A stretch of 20,654 bases of DNA from Fidelibacterota bacterium UBA7300 (GTDB lineage Bacteria; Fidelibacterota; Marinisomatia; Marinisomatales; UBA2128). Below the pieces are notes generated by a model. It had not been told where the DNA came from. It saw only the letters and a program-made list of their open reading frames with translations, and did no database searches. A program made the translations under genes and the position numbers. Shown here piece by piece: positions 15,383 through 20,654 of the stretch. The DNA is taken from assembly GCA_002471865.1 (NCBI GenBank), contig DKQU01000028.1, positions 11,374 through 32,027 of the forward strand, given 5' to 3'. Each line of letters starts with the position of its first letter. The stretch's first letter is position 1.

Positions 15383-17447
15383 TTGACTTCACATTTCTCA
15401 CGCGACCGATCCAAGTTTCCGTCAGCAGAACTGCAGCAGCTGTCAGAATAAAAAGAAACCATAATTCCGTTCCCCGCCTAGCTTCCGTTACGGCAGTAAC
15501 TATATCCTCTTCAGGAGTTATAACCCGCCCACCTGGGAACAATTTGTCAAGTTCTCCAACTGGAAATCTTCTTGAAGGATCTTCAGACTCAGGAATATTA
15601 GCAACAAACGACATCACTTGTTTTCCGTCTGATAGCAGGCGATAAATACCAGGATCATTCATATCATCAATTGTTACCCTCTCATTTCGATAATTAGGAA
15701 TCAGAAATAACCGATCACCAGACGGTTTGACCATTTCTATTTCTGTTGAGAGGTACTCTTCTTCCAGAGGAAGCTGGACATTCTCTCCCACAACAAACAT
15801 GAACAATGCATCATCTCCAGCCACCAAAGCAATCAGCAGACGGTGCAGAAGAGGCAAGAAGAGTCCTGAAGTGGGCAGTGACGACCACTTCATCGTAAGC
15901 GGGATTGAAAAGACGAATGCATTATTTTTCTCAGAGTGAAGAAGTAGAGGAAAATCGTTTGACATAGTGAGTATAGCTTTACTTTCCTTTTCTGGAACAA
16001 TCCTCAGCGATCCATAAATTTCAGGCATCGTACGGTCTAAATCTCGGATTGAGAGCCCCTCAATTATTGGATGAAGATTATTTCTTGCTTCAATAGAATA
16101 AAAACTACCTTCAGCTACAGAATCGACAACATCTATTTCTTTGAGACCTAATTGATTTAGTAATTGATTTTCTTCGTATTTGCTTTTTTCGCCTAAAAAG
16201 GCAAGGATGCCCCCACCTAATTCCTGAAATTCAGAAATCTGTTCGGTAACGAACATACTTATGGGCTCAGGATCCATCAAAATTAGGATATCTGCATCCG
16301 ACAATTGAAGCATAGAGATTTGGGTAAGATTATGGCGACTATGCTGTATAAATACAGAATCACTATTCATTGCATCTAACGCCATCTCCATAAGTGATAT
16401 TTGTTCATCCGAACTACCAGAAATAATACAATTAATTTTTTCAGGTACAGAAAATCTAAAATATCGCTCATTATCGTATCTGTAATGATCCGTCGGAATA
16501 ATGATAGTTCCCTCTACAGTCTCACTACGAGATGGGTAAGCCTGAAAAATGAATTCTTTCAACTTTCCGGCCGGAATGTCTGAAACAGCATGCCCTACGG
16601 GAGTATCCCCAAAGTAAAGCTCGACAGATGTATCTTTCAGATCTCCATCGCCTTGATTTTCTATGGAACATTGAATTTCCACAAGTTGTCCTACAACCCT
16701 TAATTCAGTCAGAATTTCACTTTCCTTGATGCTCAGGTTATCACCGGCTTTATCTGATGGAAATAGAAAAACATGCCAATTAGAAGATGTGCTTTGTCCT
16801 ACTTCACGGAATTGCCAATTAGCCGGTGCTGTAGATGGAAGATCACTGAACAGGTAGAACTCACGATTGGCGAAAATATCACCCCCTTCTGCTTCCCAGG
16901 CAGTCCTTACAAGAATGGAATCTATGGCGTTCCATAAGTTATCGTCGTCGGCAGATTCGTGGATGGACTCCAGATGACCGGCTGCCACATCAACAGAATG
17001 AAACTTGCCAGAGTATATTCTCTTCAATGGATTTGTTTGCCAAAGTTGAAGATGCATCTCACCTTCTACTGTTTGCAAAATCTCTTTCACGTTCTCTTTT
17101 GCCATAGTCAATAAAAGTTTATCGTCTGCATTAGATGCACACATAGAGGCTGAATTATCAATCAGAAAAATCATTTGAGTGGACTGACTGTACCCCACAG
17201 GAAAATATCCGGTTTTCACAGGACGAGCGAATGACAAGACAATAAGGATTATAGCTAATGTCCGAAGAAGAAGCAAAATCAACTGTCTAATTTTCAACCG
17301 TCGAATTGTTTCGTGCTCTAATTCTTTGATAAATTGAATTGAGCTGAAATCAACTGTTTGAGTTCGACGAATACTGAAAAGATGAATTAACAGGGGAATG
17401 GCTGCGGCAATCAATCCCCATAAAACTGAAGGGACCAGAAAACTCAA
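15375..17447 (-). CDS. BatA-type membrane protein with vWA-like domain
   Basis: Inner-membrane protein of the aerotolerance-regulator (BatA N-terminal) class; its biochemical role is not established. It has 690 residues. Residues 1-75 match the BatA N-terminus: a first TM (about 5-25), IHLFSIRRTQTVDFSSIQFI, then a second TM (about 55-73). A vWA-like region follows, with the metal-site start FLIDNSASM (Asp97, Ser99, Ser101). A large, weakly conserved extracytoplasmic part (about 200-650) includes a glutamine-amidotransferase-like stretch (DADILILMDPE, LGGGILAFLGEKS). A last TM lies near 664-682, with a basic tail. The classical Bat operon partners (MoxR ATPase, DUF58, BatB, TPR proteins) are absent, so this gene is detached from its usual system. 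It overlaps the preceding lipid kinase-like gene by 4 nt and hflX by 8 nt. Confidence 0.86.
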   Translation of the reverse strand: MSFLVPSVLWGLIAAAIPLLIHLFSIRRTQTVDFSSIQFIKELEHETIRRLKIRQLILLLLRTLAIILIVLSFARPVKTGYFPVGYSQSTQMIFLIDNSASMCASNADDKLLLTMAKENVKEILQTVEGEMHLQLWQTNPLKRIYSGKFHSVDVAAGHLESIHESADDDNLWNAIDSILVRTAWEAEGGDIFANREFYLFSDLPSTAPANWQFREVGQSTSSNWHVFLFPSDKAGDNLSIKESEILTELRVVGQLVEIQCSIENQGDGDLKDTSVELYFGDTPVGHAVSDIPAGKLKEFIFQAYPSRSETVEGTIIIPTDHYRYDNERYFRFSVPEKINCIISGSSDEQISLMEMALDAMNSDSVFIQHSRHNLTQISMLQLSDADILILMDPEPISMFVTEQISEFQELGGGILAFLGEKSKYEENQLLNQLGLKEIDVVDSVAEGSFYSIEARNNLHPIIEGLSIRDLDRTMPEIYGSLRIVPEKESKAILTMSNDFPLLLHSEKNNAFVFSIPLTMKWSSLPTSGLFLPLLHRLLIALVAGDDALFMFVVGENVQLPLEEEYLSTEIEMVKPSGDRLFLIPNYRNERVTIDDMNDPGIYRLLSDGKQVMSFVANIPESEDPSRRFPVGELDKLFPGGRVITPEEDIVTAVTEARRGTELWFLFILTAAAVLLTETWIGRVRNVKSND

Positions 17448-18022
17448 GTAAAGAGCCTCATGAGAGAAAGAGTTATACCTGCTGACATGGGAATAAGAAG
17501 ATTATCATTTACCGGCGAGGGGATCAACTCCACTAAAGTCGTAAACACAGCAGCAACAACTGCCTCGGTACGAGGAATTCCCGGAACCAACAATGCTAAA
17601 GCAATTGCAATTACAAGAAAGGTAACCGTACCTTGGACTGACTTTCCCAGAAGTGAAATGCTCCCCCACTTTCTCCCTACAAGTGCAGCAGTAGAATCAG
17701 ACAGAGAAAGTACAAGCATGGCAAAAATAGCTACCTCTTTTTCAAATATTAGGATAGCGATAAATGCTCCCAAAAAAGAAAAAGTAGCGCCGGTAAATTT
17801 CTCAGATTCCTCATCTCGAACAATTTTTCTGAAAATCACTTCGTAAATACGAGTAAAAAATGGTATATACATCCTGAGGATTTCCAGTAAAATCATAATT
17901 AGAACAACTGTACCCAACAGAAAGAGCATCTCTACTCTAGTAAAAAAATACATATAACTTAGAGGAAAAATAGCTGATCCATAATGGATCAATTTCCGGA
18001 CAATTTCATGCTTGTATTCCAA
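17444..18022 (-). CDS. SEC59/DGK1/VTE5-family integral membrane protein (predicted polyprenol or lipid kinase)
   Basis: Polytopic membrane protein from the group that includes dolichol kinase SEC59, diacylglycerol kinase DGK1 and phytol kinase VTE5. These use CTP to phosphorylate lipid alcohols; annotation pipelines often call them phosphatidate cytidylyltransferase-like. It has 192 residues with about six hydrophobic segments. Motifs seen: an N-terminal EIVRKLIHYG (6-15, the conserved RK-x-x-H), SEKFTGATFSFLGA (73-86), LSLSDSTAALVGRKWG (105-120) with the conserved Asp109, GKSVQGT (126-132) and ELIPSPVNDNLLIP (165-178). All blocks expected for this family are present. The substrate cannot be told from sequence; a role in recycling isoprenoid alcohols or lipid carriers is an inference. 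It lies 10 nt after the PASTA gene and overlaps the BatA-type gene by 4 nt (ATGA). Confidence 0.85.
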   Translation of the reverse strand: MEYKHEIVRKLIHYGSAIFPLSYMYFFTRVEMLFLLGTVVLIMILLEILRMYIPFFTRIYEVIFRKIVRDEESEKFTGATFSFLGAFIAILIFEKEVAIFAMLVLSLSDSTAALVGRKWGSISLLGKSVQGTVTFLVIAIALALLVPGIPRTEAVVAAVFTTLVELIPSPVNDNLLIPMSAGITLSLMRLFT

Positions 18023-18032
18023 AAGATTCGTC

Positions 18033-18815
18033 CTAATCAGTTAACCTGTTTCTCAGGTCGGACATATCAATAAAACTTAATGTCAAATCAATCGGTAAAG
18101 GTTTTCTAAGTACCGTTCCGGGTTCGACACTCTGCCTTAGAACCGTATTGGGTATTTTATCCTCATCTTGTTCACGACTGATTTTCCCGACTCTAAGCCC
18201 TTCCTTCGCCAATTCCTTTTTAGCTTCCGCCAGTGTAATTCCAATCATATTGGGTACTTCAAAGAAATCTGGCGGTCGGCCTAAACTCACTCCAAGTTTA
18301 ACACCACTCCCTTTTCGCAAGAGATTACCTGAATTGGGGTTTTGCCAACGTACAACATCCAATGGTACTCGAGTGTCATAATCTTTAAGTAGAGTATCCA
18401 TATGAAGCCCAATTTCATCTATCTTCAATTGAGCGTGACGCAGAGATTGACCTACTAACTTAGGTACTTTGACCATCTTTTCCTCTTTAGCCACAGTCAA
18501 TCGCACTTTACGTCCCGGCTTTACTTTTCGCCCAGCTCTAGGATATTGATCTAATATAGTCTCAGGAGGATATTTACTGGTGTACTTAACAAATTCCACT
18601 ACAGCTTTAAGATCATATTTATTCAACTCCTTGCTCGCCTCTTCAAATGTCATCATTGGCCCAGATTTAGTGGTCTGTCCACTCACATCGGGTAACGATA
18701 TAACACGACTGCTTGCTACATACATTGGCATTGTTATTTTGTCGAATGCAATAAATGCTATGCCTGCAACTATCAAAAATGCCCCTATAATTCTGAAAAT
18801 AGTTCTAATCAACAT
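18033..18815 (-). CDS. Single-pass membrane protein with three PASTA repeats, no kinase domain
   Basis: Membrane-anchored envelope protein that may bind peptidoglycan or muropeptides, the role known for PASTA repeats in Ser/Thr kinases and penicillin-binding proteins. It has 260 residues. TM anchor at about 7-25, then PASTA 1 (about 38-110, PETILDQYPRAGRKVKPG), PASTA 2 (about 115-180, VPKLVGQSLRHAQLKI) and PASTA 3 (about 185-248, VPNMIGITLAEAKKEL, then NTVLRQSVEPGTVL). Each repeat has the typical V-P-x-L/M-x-G opening helix and the Q-x-P-x-x-G closing turn, though repeat 1 opens with LPDVSG. No kinase or transpeptidase domain is attached. It overlaps the rsmB stop by 7 nt (TGTTGA against ATGTTGA), so translation is coupled. 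In Bacillus and relatives a PASTA kinase, PrkC, lies in the same neighbourhood downstream of fmt-rsmB. Confidence 0.93.
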   Translation of the reverse strand: MLIRTIFRIIGAFLIVAGIAFIAFDKITMPMYVASSRVISLPDVSGQTTKSGPMMTFEEASKELNKYDLKAVVEFVKYTSKYPPETILDQYPRAGRKVKPGRKVRLTVAKEEKMVKVPKLVGQSLRHAQLKIDEIGLHMDTLLKDYDTRVPLDVVRWQNPNSGNLLRKGSGVKLGVSLGRPPDFFEVPNMIGITLAEAKKELAKEGLRVGKISREQDEDKIPNTVLRQSVEPGTVLRKPLPIDLTLSFIDMSDLRNRLTD

Positions 18816-20149
18816 TTTTGCAAAATAACTCCAAAGACTCCATCCATACCATCACGGGGGGGGAAAGTCGAAACAGCTCTACGATCATCTATGAAAGGAA
18901 GCAACTCAGTTTTTTGGGGCTCCACGATCTCGAAGTCATTTCGTTTTTCCAGAAACATATCAATCACATCCCAATTTTCCTCAGATTCCATTGAACATGT
19001 AGAGTAGATAATTCGACCATTAGATGCTACAAAATTCGTCATATGACGAAGAATTTCCAACTGCAACAGTTGCATTTCCTGCAGATTCTCCAGTGACCTC
19101 CGCCAGCGGAGATCAGCACGTTTAGACATTACTCCGGTACCCGTGCATGGTGCATCAATGAGAATTACATCACTTACTGGGTATTCATCTTTTGTAGCAT
19201 TCTTGACATTCACAGTTACATACGAGATTCTTAGACGTTCTAATGTTTCACGTACTTTTTCAACTCTTACTTCATCGCTATCTGACGCTAGGATAGAAAC
19301 AGTTTTTTCAAGATTTACCGCAAGAGCAGCAGTTTTCCCACCAGGAGCACAACAGACATCTAATACCGTATCTTCAGAGCTAGCTTCTACCAATAATGTT
19401 ATCAAAATTGCCGAAGTATCTTGTACGATGAACCAACCTTTCCTATAACCTTCACTCTTCAAAATTGGTGATAAAGAATCCACATGATATAAATTATTCA
19501 TGACTGGACTCTTTCTCATATTGACACCCAAACTCGTCACTTCTTCTTCCCACTGAAGCGTATGAACTTGTTCAGGATTCCTCCAAACTGTGAAGGATGG
19601 TATCTGATTATTCCACTGGCAAAGCTCGAGAGTATCTTCGAATCCATACCGTTTTAACCACCGCTCAACTAACCATTGAGGATGAGACGTAGATTCTGCT
19701 AATTTTGCCGGGTTATTATTTTGCTTTACAACTCCGGGTTCATGACTGTCTACCTTTAACACTTTTCGAAGTATTGCATTTGTAAGCCCTGTAGCTTTTT
19801 CGCTCGATAGATGTCGTGTGAGTTTTACTGCTTCATTTACAACTGCATAGTCAGGTACCTGGTTCCGGAATATTAATTCATAAACACCCATTCGCAAAAT
19901 ATTCTTCAAAATATGTTCAACTTTCGAATATTTTCCTTGGTAAATGGAATCGATAACTCCATCAAGATAACCTCGCCAACGAGTAATTTCCTGAACTAAG
20001 TATGTAATTTCCTCGGGATGTGATATTCTTATTTTTCCATCAAAATAGCGAGAGGTTACAGCAGATAATCTATCTCCTGTTCGATCGAATTCCGTCAGCA
20101 TTCTGACGGCATGAAAACGAGCGTTATCTTTCTGAGTCAAAACAATCAC
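18809..20149 (-). CDS. rsmB: 16S rRNA (cytosine-967-C5) methyltransferase RsmB
   Basis: Methylates C967 of 16S rRNA with S-adenosylmethionine. It has 446 residues. The N-terminal NusB-like helical RNA-binding domain (about 8-135) includes LRMGVYELIFRNQVPDYAVV (85-104) and a linker. The methyltransferase domain (about 215-446) shows YHVDSLSP, VQDTSA, the SAM-binding VLDVCCAPGGKT (262-273), DAPCTGTGV (332-340, with the product-release Cys) and IYSTCSMESEEN (381-392, catalytic Cys385). The start is GTG at 20149, which overlaps fmt by 26 nt. A later in-frame start would cut into the helical domain. Near the C-terminus a run of eight C (18856-18863, minus strand) encodes part of TFPPRDG, a potentially slippery tract. 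Its position next to fmt is a widely conserved arrangement. Confidence 0.96.
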   Translation of the reverse strand: MIVLTQKDNARFHAVRMLTEFDRTGDRLSAVTSRYFDGKIRISHPEEITYLVQEITRWRGYLDGVIDSIYQGKYSKVEHILKNILRMGVYELIFRNQVPDYAVVNEAVKLTRHLSSEKATGLTNAILRKVLKVDSHEPGVVKQNNNPAKLAESTSHPQWLVERWLKRYGFEDTLELCQWNNQIPSFTVWRNPEQVHTLQWEEEVTSLGVNMRKSPVMNNLYHVDSLSPILKSEGYRKGWFIVQDTSAILITLLVEASSEDTVLDVCCAPGGKTAALAVNLEKTVSILASDSDEVRVEKVRETLERLRISYVTVNVKNATKDEYPVSDVILIDAPCTGTGVMSKRADLRWRRSLENLQEMQLLQLEILRHMTNFVASNGRIIYSTCSMESEENWDVIDMFLEKRNDFEIVEPQKTELLPFIDDRRAVSTFPPRDGMDGVFGVILQKC

Positions 20150-20654
20150 CAGTAGTTAACTTAGAACCAGCAAGAAATTCCCGAGCAGACATTTTCTTTT
20201 TACCTTCAACCTGAACTTCCAGTACCTGAAGTGAACCGGAACCGCAGGAGACCCGGAAAGAGTTTTTGTTTGCTGAAATTATCATCCCGGGAGATGTTCC
20301 AGTAGATAGTCCAGTATGACTCCTGCAAATCTTCAATCTTTTACCTCTCATTACTGTATGTACACCTGGTTTAGGTGTTAGAGCCCTGATCAGGTTGTGT
20401 ATTTCAAATGTTGACTTGCTCCAGTCTATAACTCTCATCCTGAGGTTAATTTTGGGAGCTTTTGTAGCGAGTGAATTATCCTGCTGACTTGATTCTATCT
20501 CACCACTTTCCAATCGATCCACGGTCTCCTTTAACAATTGAGCACCTACATAAGACATTCTCTCGGATAATACTCCACAGTTGTCGCTCGGATAGATCAC
20601 CACTTCCTTTTTTAACAAAACATCACCAGTATCAACAGACGGTTTAAGTTGGAA
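20124..20654 (-). CDS. fmt: Methionyl-tRNA formyltransferase Fmt, C-terminal part
   Basis: Formylates Met-tRNAfMet using 10-formyl-tetrahydrofolate for translation initiation. Only the last 176 residues are in the window; the frame runs off the right edge, and about 130 N-terminal residues, including the folate-binding core, should lie beyond it. Visible at once is FQLKPSVDTGDVLLKKE, where VDTGD is the conserved end of the catalytic domain. After it come the linker (TKAPKINLRMRVIDWSKST, matching the family's A-P-K-I-x(5)-I-D-W) and the C-terminal tRNA-binding OB-like domain (LIRALTPKPGVHTVMRGKRL, then GSLQVLEVQVEGKKKMSA). A TTG at 20618 could be mistaken for a start, but it lies in the middle of the domain. 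The gene ends 26 nt inside rsmB and heads the visible part of the minus-strand operon. Confidence 0.95.
   Translation of the reverse strand, partial: FQLKPSVDTGDVLLKKEVVIYPSDNCGVLSERMSYVGAQLLKETVDRLESGEIESSQQDNSLATKAPKINLRMRVIDWSKSTFEIHNLIRALTPKPGVHTVMRGKRLKICRSHTGLSTGTSPGMIISANKNSFRVSCGSGSLQVLEVQVEGKKKMSAREFLAGSKLTTGDCFDSER

Overview
The window reads as a contiguous stretch of chromosome from a free-living, Gram-negative-type bacterium. It holds mostly core metabolism and cell-envelope genes, packed tightly with many 1-30 nt overlaps. Lipoprotein signals, a secreted M1 peptidase with an apparently outer-membrane-like tail, a BatA-type protein and a fmt-rsmB-PASTA cluster suggest the FCB side of the tree (Bacteroidota, Ignavibacteria, Ca. 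Marinimicrobia/Neomarinimicrobiota). The phylum is an inference from gene style, not from a marker alignment. I see no transposase, integrase, phage gene, CRISPR array, tRNA or rRNA.

Left part (1-7041, minus strand). One unit, with its own sigma70-like promoter at 4895-4923, runs dsbD, then tlpA, then an M1 metallopeptidase cut by the window edge. This is an exported redox and proteolysis set: DsbD moves electrons across the inner membrane, the TlpA-like thioredoxin is anchored facing the periplasm, and the peptidase is secreted. The M1 gene has no ATG/GTG/TTG in front of its signal peptide, and a CTG with a well-placed Shine-Dalgarno sequence is the best start. Upstream of this unit lies a pyrF-pyrE-cyclophilin unit in which every junction overlaps. 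It combines the last steps of UMP synthesis with a lipoprotein peptidyl-prolyl isomerase.

Middle part (7203-13301). A GNAT-family protein (+) converges with an RND/MMPL exporter (-). The exporter diverges from a YyaL/SPATA20-type thioredoxin-domain protein (+), which appears to have two translation starts: a long lipoprotein form and a short cytosolic form. A short remnant resembling the C-terminus of ketopantoate reductase follows on the minus strand. After it comes a cytosine deaminase that resembles the yeast Fcy1 type rather than bacterial CodA.

Between the deaminase and the next operon (13302-13569) lies the most interesting non-coding element. A sigma70-like promoter is followed by about 180 nt that fold into a long rod: a closing stem of 26 bp with small bulges, a large central bubble with a small hairpin on its 3' side, an apical stem, then a U-rich end. 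That architecture matches 6S RNA, the regulator that binds sigma70 RNA polymerase.

Right part (13570-20654, minus strand). Seven genes form a tight apparent operon: fmt (partial), rsmB, a three-PASTA-repeat membrane protein, a SEC59/VTE5-like lipid kinase-family protein, a BatA-type protein, hflX and a macro-domain protein. Translation initiation and ribosome functions (Fmt, RsmB, HflX) are mixed with envelope functions (PASTA, BatA, lipid metabolism) and ADP-ribose chemistry (macro domain).

I do not see a wholly new multi-gene defence or mobile system here. The candidates most worth checking are the 6S-like RNA, the dual-start YyaL/SPATA20 protein, the non-AUG M1 peptidase with a beta-barrel-like tail, and the Fcy1-type deaminase.
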